A stretch of DNA of 35,526 nt from Prevotella aurantiaca JCM 15754 (lineage in GTDB: Bacteria > Bacteroidota > Bacteroidia > Bacteroidales > Bacteroidaceae), in NCBI RefSeq assembly GCF_000614025.1, contig NZ_BAKF01000025.1, forward strand, positions 1 to 35,526. The letters run 5' to 3'. Each line of letters starts with the position of its first letter. The first letter of the stretch is position 1. A model generated the notes under the pieces. That model worked only from the letters and a program-made list of their open reading frames with translations, ran no database searches and was not told the DNA's origin. Position numbers and translations under genes: made by a program. Positions 16,611 through 25,327 of this stretch are shown piece by piece.

Positions 16611-18269
16611 TTAAAAAACAAAAACTTCTTTACCTTGTTCCAACGCTAACGTTCGCGTTGTTTGATCGCAAACATCCGAAGGTCCCCAATACTGAACAGG
16701 CCCAGGGTAAATATAGCTTGTTTCTTTTGCCCACTTACTACGTAATTTTACAAATTCTTTAAAAGGAGCTCCATCAAGATCCACAAGAGCCTTACGAATA
16801 ACAGGCTTCATTTCGCCATTACGACGCTCTAAGTTCATCATCATTGTAATAGGCACACCTCCAGCAATCCAATTTTCTGCCTTTTCAGTGGTATTCTTAA
16901 CAATTGCCATATAACCGGTCTTTCCGTTGGCAATAAGCTGAACTGCTGAAGTTCCAAGGGAGTAGCAATAATCAGCATCAAAGTTTGATGGCGCTGCGCA
17001 ACGGCCTTCATAACCCAAGAAGTGATGTAATGTAGCAAAACTACCATTATACTTTCCTTCTTTAGCCCATTTATTCAGTTTCACTCCCACCATTTCAGAG
17101 ATAAGTCTCTCTGTCTCAATGAGTGAAACTTGTACATTTCCATGGGGGTCTCTATCTAGAGATAACTGACGTGCAACGCCTTCAGGAAGCGTTTCGAATG
17201 TAGCTTTGTTTCTCTCTGATAGATGTTCTATGATGTAAGCTCGCTGAGCATCTATATCAAGGTCTTTATAATCGTTTCCATGCTTTGCTAACAAATCGTT
17301 CAGTTCTTCAATGAGTCGTCCTATTGCAGGGATAAACTCAATTAGTCCTTCAGGAATCAATACCACTCCATAGTTTCGCCCATCATGAGCACGACGTGCT
17401 ACAACCTTTGCAATATCTTCTACTATATCGTTTAAAGACAAGTCGTTAGATTCTATTTCCTCAGAAATCAAGCAAATATTAGGCTGCGTTTGCAAAGCAC
17501 ATTCAAGCGCAATATGTGAAGCTGAACGTCCCATCAACTTAATAAAGTGCCAATATTTACGTGCAGAATTGCAGTCACGCGCAATATTACCAATCAATTC
17601 AGAATAAGTCTTAGTCGCTGTATCGAAACCAAACGATGTTTCTATTTGATCGTTTTTCAAGTCACCATCAATTGTTTTTGGACAACCAACAACCTGTACT
17701 CCATACTTTTTGGCTGCATAATACTCTGCAAGTACACAAGCATTAGTATTAGAGTCATCTCCACCTATAATAACAAGCGCCTTAATATCTAATTCTCGAA
17801 TGATTTCTAAACCTTTTTCAAACTGGTCTTTTTCCTCTAACTTTGTACGTCCGGAACCTATCAAATCAAATCCACCAGTATTTCTATATTTATTGATAAG
17901 AACTTCTGTTATTTCAATATAGTTGTGATCAACTAAGCCTCCAGGGCCCATAAGAAAACCAAACAGACGATTTTCAGGATTTAATTTCTTTAGTTCATCA
18001 TACAAGCCAGATATCACATTATGACCACCAGGAGCTTGTCCACCTGACAAAATCACTCCTACGTTTATTCTAATAGATTCTTGTTCCTCAGCAGGCACAA
18101 ACTCAACAAGAGGCATACCATATGTATTTGGGAATAATTTCTTTATCTCATCATGATTATCTACACTTTGGGTAGGTTCTCCTTCTTTAATCTTGACAGC
18201 ACCCTTAAGAGCGTTTGGTAGTTTTGGCTGATAGCTTGCTCTTTCCTTCTGCAAAGCACTCGTTTCCAT
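16611..18269 (-). CDS. pfp: PPi-dependent 6-phosphofructokinase
   Basis: A 552-residue cytoplasmic enzyme for the reversible conversion of fructose 6-phosphate and pyrophosphate to fructose 1,6-bisphosphate and phosphate. GGQAPGGHNVISG at 76-88 is the phosphate-binding loop. GGDDSNTNA at about 169-177 carries Asp in place of the Gly of ATP-using enzymes, the usual mark of PPi dependence. PKTIDGDL at about 197-204 holds the catalytic Asp. The length matches the long (about 550-residue) clade found in plants, spirochaetes and Bacteroidetes. It is transcribed divergently from the gene at 18469 and followed by the GH25 gene after 29 nt. A -7-like TACTTTTG (18326-18319) lies 49 nt before the ATG. 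Confidence 0.94.
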   Translation of the reverse strand: METSALQKERASYQPKLPNALKGAVKIKEGEPTQSVDNHDEIKKLFPNTYGMPLVEFVPAEEQESIRINVGVILSGGQAPGGHNVISGLYDELKKLNPENRLFGFLMGPGGLVDHNYIEITEVLINKYRNTGGFDLIGSGRTKLEEKDQFEKGLEIIRELDIKALVIIGGDDSNTNACVLAEYYAAKKYGVQVVGCPKTIDGDLKNDQIETSFGFDTATKTYSELIGNIARDCNSARKYWHFIKLMGRSASHIALECALQTQPNICLISEEIESNDLSLNDIVEDIAKVVARRAHDGRNYGVVLIPEGLIEFIPAIGRLIEELNDLLAKHGNDYKDLDIDAQRAYIIEHLSERNKATFETLPEGVARQLSLDRDPHGNVQVSLIETERLISEMVGVKLNKWAKEGKYNGSFATLHHFLGYEGRCAAPSNFDADYCYSLGTSAVQLIANGKTGYMAIVKNTTEKAENWIAGGVPITMMMNLERRNGEMKPVIRKALVDLDGAPFKEFVKLRSKWAKETSYIYPGPVQYWGPSDVCDQTTRTLALEQGKEVFVF

Positions 18270-18318
18270 ACTCTAATCTTTTTAAACGTTATTATTGAAA
18301 CAATCTATGTTATTGATG

Positions 18319-18326
18319 CAAAAGTA
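18319..18326 (-). promoter_or_regulatory. Possible -7 element of pfp
   Basis: Minus-strand TACTTTTG. The nearest TTTG (18354-18351) is 24 nt upstream, longer than typical, so only the -7 part is supported. Confidence 0.4.
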
Positions 18327-18397
18327 ATGTTTTAAATTTATAATAAGGAACAAATAATGGTAAAATAAACAAATAACGCTAATTTTCTTGATACATA

Positions 18398-18429
18398 TTT
18401 GTTTTTGCTATTTTTTTATATTATCTTTG
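18398..18429 (+). promoter_or_regulatory. Promoter of the 18469-22293 operon
   Basis: -33 TTTG (18398-18401), 20 nt, -7 TATCTTTG (18422-18429), a full consensus match. The -7 overlaps a small inverted repeat CTTTGA-CTCA-TCAAAG (18425-18440) that could be an operator or a 5' RNA hairpin. The ATG at 18469 lies 39 nt after the -7. Confidence 0.75.
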
Positions 18430-18468
18430 ACTCATCAAAGCTAATAAAAAGGATAGATAAATTAAAAA

Positions 18469-18741
18469 ATGGGAAATAAAAGAATTCTTAAGCGCACCAT
18501 AAATTATATCTGTGGCGATTTATTTTCAGAAGCTATAGCAGCATCGCTCTATGGTAATAATATAAACAAAGAGAATATAGAAGCACTTTTAACTTCTATT
18601 GTTCTTTTGCGCAATAAATATGTTGGTCGCATTTTGCATGTTGAACCTGGTATGAAAGCAAAAGTTTACTTCAAAGATTTAAAAGAGAAGTTCGATGCAG
18701 AGACAAACGAAATAATTGACCAAATCTGCAACTTAGTATAA
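18469..18741 (+). CDS. Small protein of unknown function
   Basis: A 90-residue soluble protein that I do not recognise. It has no signal peptide or membrane segment and looks mostly alpha-helical, with Arg/Lys at the N-terminus (MGNKRILKRTINYICGDLF) and alternating charged and hydrophobic residues further on (YFKDLKEKFDAETNEIIDQI). It is supported as a real gene by a consensus promoter just upstream, by the 6-nt gap to the acyltransferase that follows, and by its even codon use. It heads an operon with the acyltransferase and the amidase, which suggests an envelope link only by association. Confidence 0.72.
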   Translation: MGNKRILKRTINYICGDLFSEAIAASLYGNNINKENIEALLTSIVLLRNKYVGRILHVEPGMKAKVYFKDLKEKFDAETNEIIDQICNLV

Positions 18742-18747
18742 AGTAAT

Positions 18748-19308
18748 ATGCTTAAAGACTTTGCTTCATGGCTTCTTTACAAGCGCATGAGATGGAAAAC
18801 GGAAGTTACAATTAATTTCCCCAATAAGTTTATTATTTGCCTAGCACCACACACAAGTAATTGGGATTTCCTTATTGGACAACTCTATAGCAAAGCTGAG
18901 GGTATTAAGGGTAATTTCTTAATGAAGAAAGAATGGTTTTTTTGGCCATTAGGAATCTTATTTAAAAGATTGGGCGGTATACCTGTATTCAGAAGCAAGC
19001 ACACCTGTATGACTGACATTTTAGCAGAACATGCAAAAAAAGCAGATACTTTTGGTTTGTGTATTACTCCAGAAGGAACACGTTCGCTAAATCCAGAATG
19101 GAAGAAAGGATTTTACTATATAGCATTGAAAGCTAATATTCCAATTTTACTTTATGGTTTGGATTATAATACAAAAACGATTGTCTGCACCCAAATTGTT
19201 ATGCCAAGTGGAGATATTGAGGAAGATATGAAAACTATTAAACTATATTTTAAGAATTTCAAAGGCAAACATCCCGAGTTGTTTACCATTGGAGATATTA
19301 AAGAATGA
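18748..19308 (+). CDS. PlsC-like 1-acylglycerol-3-phosphate acyltransferase family protein
   Basis: A 186-residue acyltransferase of the PlsC/LPLAT family. Block I, HTSNWD (His35 to Asp40, H-x4-D), is the catalytic motif; block III, PEGTRS, binds the phosphate of the acceptor. RLGGIPVFRS between them fits block II. It is shorter than E. coli PlsC (about 245) but matches the short Bacteroidetes form of about 185-190 residues. No membrane segment is certain, though the N-terminus (FASWLLYKRM) could dip into the membrane. The usual reaction is transfer of an acyl chain to lysophosphatidic acid; another acceptor, such as an aminolipid precursor, is possible. Its stop overlaps the next ATG (ATGA), so translation with the amidase gene is probably coupled. 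Confidence 0.87.
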   Translation: MLKDFASWLLYKRMRWKTEVTINFPNKFIICLAPHTSNWDFLIGQLYSKAEGIKGNFLMKKEWFFWPLGILFKRLGGIPVFRSKHTCMTDILAEHAKKADTFGLCITPEGTRSLNPEWKKGFYYIALKANIPILLYGLDYNTKTIVCTQIVMPSGDIEEDMKTIKLYFKNFKGKHPELFTIGDIKE

Positions 19309-20282
19309 TGAAGAAATTATTGGCTTTCATTCTGAGCACTATATATATATCAGTGGGAGTTGCCCAAACAAATAAAACAGAATGGGGTAAAGCTGAATAT
19401 AAAGGAAAACCATGGGTAGAGAATGTTTCACGCCCAAACACAATAACAGAAGGATTGAATGGCAGACATCTTTCAATTTGGTCATCGCATGGTCGCTACT
19501 ATGATGTGAATAAAGGAATTTGGAAATGGCAACGTCCTAATCTTTTCGGAACTACTGAAGATCTCTACACACAAACTATAGTAATACCATACCTTTTTCC
19601 AATGCTGGAAAACGCAGGAGCTATCGTTATATCACCTCGTGAACGTAATTGGCAAAAGCAGGAAGTTATAGTGGATAACGATAATCCAAAATCAAGTGCC
19701 AACGCTGTCTATCAAGAAGTAAACGATAAAAAGAAATGGGAATCTGTTATCGGTTCAGGCTTTGCCTTTCATCTGGAAACATATTCAGAAACCGAAAATC
19801 CTTTCATAGCAGGTTCTGCTAGACAAATAAAATCAAGGAAACGAAATAGCAAACTTAGTCATATTTCGTACCAGCCTTATATCCCTCAAGATGGGAATTA
19901 TGCTGTTTATGTTAGCTACAAAACAATTAAAAAAAGTGTTGACGACGCAGAATATATAGTTTTTCATAAAGGACAAGAAACACGTTTTCGTGTAAATCAA
20001 CAAATAGGAGGCAGTACTTGGGTATATCTTGGAACATTTGAATTTGACAAAGGCTGCAATATCTTTAATCGTGTAGTACTAACGAATCATACCAAACATA
20101 GAGGTATTGTTACCGCAGACGCAGTTCGCTTTGGTGGAGGTATGGGAAATATTGTAAGAGGAAGACAAGTAAGCGGTTTACCTCGCACACTAGAAGGAGC
20201 AAGATATTATACACAATGGCAGGAGCGCCAAGAAATGTTGTTAGCAAAAGTAATGGATCTAACGATTATAATGACGATATAA
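19305..20282 (+). CDS. Multidomain amidase, N-terminal fragment (frameshift)
   Basis: The first 325 codons of a large exported protein that continues in another frame at 20216-21901. A signal peptide covers residues 1-21 (VGVAQ). LNGRHLSIWSSHGRYYD at about 50-66 looks like the first His-containing zinc site of N-acetylmuramoyl-L-alanine amidases (Amidase_3), and VISPRERNWQKQE fits the following part. Residues about 145-285 form a beta-rich insert (motifs YQPYIPQDGNYAVYVSY and GIVTADAVRFGGG) resembling the golvesin/xanthan-lyase module of Bacteroidetes proteins. After LEGARYYTQW the frame runs into unrelated codons and stops: TGG-CA at 20216-20221 should read TGG-GCA. The last 20 or so residues are therefore artefactual. 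With the base restored the protein is about 865 residues. Confidence 0.78.
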   Translation: MMKKLLAFILSTIYISVGVAQTNKTEWGKAEYKGKPWVENVSRPNTITEGLNGRHLSIWSSHGRYYDVNKGIWKWQRPNLFGTTEDLYTQTIVIPYLFPMLENAGAIVISPRERNWQKQEVIVDNDNPKSSANAVYQEVNDKKKWESVIGSGFAFHLETYSETENPFIAGSARQIKSRKRNSKLSHISYQPYIPQDGNYAVYVSYKTIKKSVDDAEYIVFHKGQETRFRVNQQIGGSTWVYLGTFEFDKGCNIFNRVVLTNHTKHRGIVTADAVRFGGGMGNIVRGRQVSGLPRTLEGARYYTQWQERQEMLLAKVMDLTIIMTI

Positions 20283-21901
20283 ATACACGTTCTCTTTATA
20301 CAAATTGGTTAGCGGGTGGTTCTTCTTATCTCCCAAATAAAGAAGGTCTAAAGGTTCCAATAGAATTAACATTAGGCGTACATAGCGATGCTGGCGTAAA
20401 AGCTGACGGAAGTACAATTGGAACCTTAACCATCTGTACAACAAAAGATGGCAACCCTACGTTAGGAACTGGACTCTCTCGAAACGCTTCTCAAATTTTT
20501 GCTAACCAACTTCTAACAGATGCAAAGCGAGATATAGAAGGTACTTTTAAAAGAACTTGGAATACGCGTGGAGTTAAGGATGCTAATTACAGTGAGACTC
20601 GCTTACCAGAAGTTCCATCTGCAATTATAGAAACACTTTCTCATCAGAATTTTGGTGATATGAGATTAGGTCAAGATCCTAATTTTAAGTTTACGCTTGC
20701 ACGCTCTATTTATAAAAGTATTCTTCGCTATTCAGCGTCGCTTCATAAAAAGTCATACGTTGTCCAACCATTAGCTCCTGATAATTTTAGAATAGAATAT
20801 GTATCAAAAGACAAGGTACGCTTAAAATGGAATGGAGTTAACGATGCATTAGAGCCAACAGCAAAGCCAACATCGTACAACGTCTATATGGCAACAGGCA
20901 CAAGCGGATTCAATAATGGAGTAAATGTTCGTGGAAACTCATATGAAATAACATTAGAGCCCAACGTATTATACAATTTTAGGATTACGGCATGCAATCA
21001 AGGAGGTGAAAGTTTTCCAACAGAAGTGTTGTCTGCATATCATAAAGAAGGTGCCAAACAGACAATTTTGATAGTAAATGGTTTTTATCGACTTTCGTCT
21101 CCAGCTATTATTGACAACGAAACAGAACAAGGCTTCAATCTAGAAGCTGACCCTGGCGTAAGCTATGGTATTACTGCTGGTTGGAATGGAAGACAAAGCA
21201 ATTTCGACAAGACACAGTTTGGTAAAGAAGGTACTTCTGCCTTAGGCTTTGGAGGCGATGAGCTTGTAGGGCAATTCATAGCTGGTAATAGTTTTGATTA
21301 TGTAAGGACACATGCCGAAGCGATAGCAACTAGTGGAAAATATAATATTGTAAGTTGCTCAAGTAAGGCTATCGAGAATGGATACGTCAAACTTGAGAAG
21401 TATGCACTGGTAGACTTAGCACTGGGATTGGAAAAGAACGATGGACACAGTCTATACTACTACAAAGCTCTTCGTCCTGCTATGCAGTTTCAAATAGCTA
21501 ACTATCTAATTCGCGGTGGCAGACTCTTTGCAAATGGCGCATATCTTGCTACTGATATGACCGGAAGTAATGAACAAGAATGGCTTGCTAAATTCTTAAA
21601 GATTTCGGCTGCAGGAAGCAATCAAAACAATTATGATGTTACCATCAGTGGCTTAAATTCGCGATTTGATATATACAGAACCATGAACGAGGAACACTAT
21701 GGTGCTTACTCACCTGACGTGCTCCAACCTGTAGGTTCTGCTTTCAGTGTGATGACATATGCCGATAACACAAGCGCTGCTGTAGCTTATAAGGGTACAG
21801 ATTTTCGTACTTTCGTTATGGCTTTCCCATTTGAATGTATCAAGAATATAGATGTACGTAATAGAATTATGCGTGGCATTTTAGCTTACTTGTTGAATTA
21901 A
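20216..21901 (+). CDS. Multidomain amidase, C-terminal fragment (frameshift)
   Basis: The continuation of the amidase at 19305; the ATG at 20216 is an internal coincidence, and homology resumes at AGAPRNVV. Residues about 50-180 complete the amidase domain: LTLGVHSDAG supplies the second zinc His and PSAIIETLSHQNFGDM the catalytic Glu region. A fibronectin type III domain follows at about 190-280 (APDNFRIEYVSKDKVRLKWNG and NVLYNFRITACNQGG cover it). The last 280 residues form a Rossmann-like module that starts QTILIVNGFYRLSSP and ends MAFPFECIKNIDVRNRIM, similar in style to the class I glutamine amidotransferase/ThuA fold; I see no catalytic Cys-His pair. Expected action: hydrolysis of the MurNAc-L-Ala bond in the periplasm or outside the cell. 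What the C-terminal module binds is unknown. Confidence 0.78.
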   Translation: MAGAPRNVVSKSNGSNDYNDDINTRSLYTNWLAGGSSYLPNKEGLKVPIELTLGVHSDAGVKADGSTIGTLTICTTKDGNPTLGTGLSRNASQIFANQLLTDAKRDIEGTFKRTWNTRGVKDANYSETRLPEVPSAIIETLSHQNFGDMRLGQDPNFKFTLARSIYKSILRYSASLHKKSYVVQPLAPDNFRIEYVSKDKVRLKWNGVNDALEPTAKPTSYNVYMATGTSGFNNGVNVRGNSYEITLEPNVLYNFRITACNQGGESFPTEVLSAYHKEGAKQTILIVNGFYRLSSPAIIDNETEQGFNLEADPGVSYGITAGWNGRQSNFDKTQFGKEGTSALGFGGDELVGQFIAGNSFDYVRTHAEAIATSGKYNIVSCSSKAIENGYVKLEKYALVDLALGLEKNDGHSLYYYKALRPAMQFQIANYLIRGGRLFANGAYLATDMTGSNEQEWLAKFLKISAAGSNQNNYDVTISGLNSRFDIYRTMNEEHYGAYSPDVLQPVGSAFSVMTYADNTSAAVAYKGTDFRTFVMAFPFECIKNIDVRNRIMRGILAYLLN

Positions 21902-21948
21902 AACAAGGCAGAATACCGAAGTTAAACATAAAATTAAAACAATGGATT

Positions 21949-22293
21949 ATGCATAAAATTCAAGCAAACGCATCTGGAACAAGGAATATAGAGGTTAGCA
22001 ATGAGCATCTTGCTACCCTACACAAGTACTCGTTGTTATCCAACCTCATAGATTCAAATGGGATAGTAGACGAACTTGTACTTGACAAACTAAAATTAAA
22101 CGTGCGCAGTTTGTTGGAATCAGAAGCATCTAAAGACAAAAAACTGCTCGACCTATGCTTAGATGTTATTTATAATCAGAATATGAAAGCGTTCGGATTA
22201 AAGAACCTTATGGTCCTTTACAAACATTATTGCAAAGAAAAGAAGTCAGAAGAACAACTTGAAGAAGGAATAATAGAAGGAAATAAATTATAG
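21949..22293 (+). CDS. Small soluble protein, unknown
   Basis: A 114-residue protein without signal peptide or membrane segment, mostly helical by composition (EHLATLHKYSLLSNLIDSNG, then LDKLKLNVRSLLESEASKDK), with a very charged C-terminus (KEKKSEEQLEEGIIEG). I do not recognise a family. It lies 47 nt after the amidase stop with no terminator between them and just ahead of a perfect palindrome that may end the operon. The start chosen is the first ATG of the frame; an ATG 7 nt upstream is in another frame and stops after four codons. It could be a small cytoplasmic partner or an unrelated passenger. Confidence 0.6.
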   Translation: MHKIQANASGTRNIEVSNEHLATLHKYSLLSNLIDSNGIVDELVLDKLKLNVRSLLESEASKDKKLLDLCLDVIYNQNMKAFGLKNLMVLYKHYCKEKKSEEQLEEGIIEGNKL

Positions 22294-22323
22294 GTATTTC
22301 CAACTCGCATTCTAGGTGTTTAG

Positions 22324-22345
22324 AAAAATATGACGTCATATTTTT
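22324..22345. repeat. Perfect 22-bp palindrome, possible terminator
   Basis: An uninterrupted palindrome centred on GACGTC with A5/T5 ends. As RNA it folds to a 9-bp stem with a 4-nt loop and a T-rich 3' side, so it may end the 18469-22293 operon. A second, imperfect stem (22364-22394) with GAAAT/ATTTC and CGCA/TGCG arms follows at once. Confidence 0.6.
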
Positions 22346-22567
22346 ATTTAGTCCTATCGTCATTGAAATATCGCATATTTTATATTGCGATTTCCCTAGG
22401 ACAAACGGAAATTTAAATAGAGGTAATACAATTTGAGTAATAATAAACCAACAAGAAGGCAAGATAAGGCGGCACAAACCAATAACACAAAATCTCCACA
22501 AAAGAAATCAACTAACGGAGAGAAAAAAAATAAAGAACACGAAGCTCGAGCGACGACCTCACACTTT

Positions 22568-24512
22568 ATGCTCACCGATTTTTGCCCACTACAAAGAAAG
22601 AGGTAGAACTGAGAAAATGGATGAATTAGATATTATTCTATTTTCTGCAGACGCATATATCGACCATCCTGCCTTTGGCGCAGCCGTCATTGGGCGCACT
22701 TTAGAAGCAACTGGCTATCGGGTTGCTATAGTACCGCAACCCGATTGGCATGGTGATTTAAGAGATTTCAAGAAGTTAGGGCGACCACGCCTTTACTTCG
22801 GCATTTCCGCTGGCGCTATGGATTCGATGGTAAACAAGTACACAGCTAATAAACGTTTACGTTCTGAAGATGCTTATTCTCCCGACGGACGACACGACCT
22901 ACGTCCCGAATATCCCTCTATCGTATATTCTAAAATTCTTCGACAACTTTATCCTGACGTTCCAATTGTACTAGGAGGGATCGAAGCTTCATTGCGCCGA
23001 CTCACCCATTATGACTATTGGAAAGATAGTGTTTGCAAAAGTATATTATGTGATTCAGGAGCTGACATAGTTATTTATGGTATGGGCGAAAAGCAAACCA
23101 TAAGTATTGCGCAAGAATTACAAAGTGGCAGGAAAATTAAAGATATAAAGGAAACACCACAAATAGCCTATCTATGCAAAAAGGCAGATATACCAGATGG
23201 CATAAAGGCAGACGACATTGTACTTCACTCGCACGAAGAATGCTTACATAATAAGAAGTTCCAATCAGATAACTTCAGACACATTGAAGAAGAATCTAAC
23301 AAGAAACATGCTCAACGTATTCTGCAAGAAGTAGACGGACAATACATTGTTGTAAATCCTCCCTACCCTACAATGAGTACAGCAGAGGTTGATGCAACTT
23401 ATGATTTGCCTTACACACGAGAGCCTCATCCAAAATATAAGGGCAAGGTAATACCTGCTTACGAGATGATTAAGTTCAGTGTGAACATTCATCGAGGTTG
23501 CTTTGGAGGCTGTTCATTCTGCACAATATCTGCTCATCAAGGCAAATTTATTGCAAGTCGTTCGAAAGAAAGTATCATAAAAGAAGTAAAGCAAGTAATA
23601 CAGATGCCTGATTTCAAAGGCTATCTATCTGATTTGGGTGGTCCCTCTGCTAATATGTATGGTATGGCGGGGAAGAACCAAAAGGCATGTGAACATTGCA
23701 AACGACCCAGTTGCATACACCCAGAGGTTTGTCCAAACCTAAATACAGACCATTCTAAACTGCTTGAAATCTATAGAGCAGTAGATGCTTTACCTGGCAT
23801 AAAGAAGAGTTTTATTGGTTCCGGAGTACGCTATGACTTGCTTTTACACGAGAGTAAAGATGAGAAAACCAACCAAGCGGCACATGAATATACACGTGAA
23901 TTGATTAAAAATCATGTGAGTGGACGTTTAAAAATAGCACCAGAGCATACATCAGACCGAGTTTTACATCTTATGCGTAAACCTTCGTTCAAGCAGTTTT
24001 ATCAATTCAAGCGCATCTTTGATAGGATAAATAAGGAAGAGAATCTGCGTCAACAGATTATTCCTTACTTTATCTCATCTCACCCAGGATGCAAAGAAGA
24101 AGACATGGCAGAACTTGCGGTAATTACAAAGGAGCTTGACTTTCACTTGGAACAGGTGCAAGACTTTACGCCTACACCTATGACAGTTTCCACAGAAGCT
24201 TGGTATTCGGGCTACGACCCATACACATTGGAGCAAATATTCTCGGCTAAGACGCCTCGCGAGAAGTTAGCACAACGCCAATTCTTTTTTTGGTACAAGC
24301 CAGAAGAACGAAAAAACATAGAGCGTGAGCTGAAACGAATAGGTAGAAGCGACCTTATAGTAAAACTATACGATAGTAAACCCTTCCACGGGAAAGTGAA
24401 TTACGACCCTAAAGCCATAGGAAGTAGTCCTGATGACGATAAAAGAAATAGACGAAAGAGGTCGTATAATCAAAAAGAGAATTGGAATAAAGGCAAGAAA
24501 AACAGAAGATAA
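22568..24512 (+). CDS. ygiQ: YgiQ family radical SAM protein (frameshifted 5' end)
   Basis: An UPF0313/YgiQ radical SAM protein of unknown reaction. The main open frame starts at 22617, but the family N-terminus (TDxLPTTKKExELRxWDxxDIILF) can be read upstream in pieces: ATG CTC ACC GAT at 22568, then PTTKKEVELRKW in a second frame, then DELDIILFSADAYIDHPAFG in the third. One missing T in the run at 22579-22583 and one missing G at 22619-22620 explain this; repaired length is about 648. Visible: HPAFGAAVIGRTLEA, GRPRLYFGISAGAMDSMVNK, the radical-SAM cluster CFGGCSFC (around nt 23498-23521), a second Cys-rich patch CEHCKRPSCIHPEVC, and a basic C-terminal tail. An upstream TTG (22433) could extend it by 45 Lys/Gln-rich residues. 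gph follows after 48 nt. Confidence 0.85.
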
Positions 24513-24560
24513 ACCATTTGTTTCTGTACAAAAAGAAATGCTACAATATACATAAAGACG

Positions 24561-25205
24561 ATGAAAGAATTTGAAACATATGTTTTCGACTTAGATGGTA
24601 CACTCCTCGAAACATTAAAAGACTTAGCTACAAGTACCAATTATGCTTTACGAACACACAATATGCCGGAACATTCCATTGAAGATGTTAGAATGTTCGT
24701 GGGCAATGGTGTAAAAAAACTAATGGAAAGAGCGATTCCAAATGGTCTAGACAATCCACAGTTTGAAGAAGTCTACGCTACATTCCGTCAACATTATCTT
24801 GAACACAACCTAGATACCACAAAACCATACGATGGCATCCCAGAACTACTTGCTGAACTAAAGGCACGCGGAAAAAATCTTGCTATCGTTAGCAACAAGT
24901 TTTATGCTGCTACTCAAGAACTTGCACGACATTTCTTTCCCGACACTATCCAAGTGGCTATTGGTGAAAGAGAGAATATTAAAAAGAAGCCTGCACCCGA
25001 CACTGTGCTAGAAGCCTTACGCCAATTAGGAGCATCAAGAGAAACAGCAGTGTATATTGGCGACAGCGATGTAGACATAATGACTGCAAAAAACTGCAAT
25101 ATCCCTTGCGCTAGTGTGCTATGGGGATTCCGTGACAAGGAGTTTTTAACCCAACATGGTGCTACTTTTTTTGTTGAAAAGCCAAGTCAGTTACTTCCTG
25201 ATTAA
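24561..25205 (+). CDS. gph: Phosphoglycolate phosphatase-like HAD hydrolase
   Basis: A 214-residue cytoplasmic HAD hydrolase. VFDLDGTLLE supplies the nucleophile and acid/base pair Asp10/Asp12; AIVSNK is motif II; KKKPAPDTV holds the motif III Lys; YIGDSDVDIMTAKN is motif IV with its metal-binding Asp residues. The cap domain with VRMFVGNGVKKLMERAI is typical of Gph, which clears 2-phosphoglycolate made by DNA repair or oxygenase side reactions. Related HAD proteins (PpaX, other sugar-phosphate phosphatases) look alike, so substrate is inference. It probably shares a transcript with ygiQ and is followed by two hairpins. Confidence 0.82.
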   Translation: MKEFETYVFDLDGTLLETLKDLATSTNYALRTHNMPEHSIEDVRMFVGNGVKKLMERAIPNGLDNPQFEEVYATFRQHYLEHNLDTTKPYDGIPELLAELKARGKNLAIVSNKFYAATQELARHFFPDTIQVAIGERENIKKKPAPDTVLEALRQLGASRETAVYIGDSDVDIMTAKNCNIPCASVLWGFRDKEFLTQHGATFFVEKPSQLLPD

Positions 25206-25235
25206 ATTATAGTTTTCTTTTAATGAGGCAATAAA

Positions 25236-25262
25236 AAAGCAGCCTTACAGCTGCTTTCATAT
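25236..25262 (+). terminator. Terminator after gph
   Basis: AAAGCAGC (25236-25243) pairs with GCTGCTTT (25250-25257) around a 6-nt loop, followed by an AT-rich tail, 31 nt past the gph stop. Confidence 0.75.
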
Positions 25263-25273
25263 TTATATTTCAT

Positions 25274-25310
25274 AGGAACGTCTACATTATAAGAACGTTC
25301 CTGTTTTATT
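25274..25310. terminator. Second hairpin between gph and the TetR gene
   Basis: AGGAACGT (25274-25281) pairs with ACGTTCCT (25295-25302), followed by GTTTTATT. It lies between the 3' ends of convergent genes and may act on either. Confidence 0.6.
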
Positions 25311-25327
25311 ATTCCAATTATATAACA

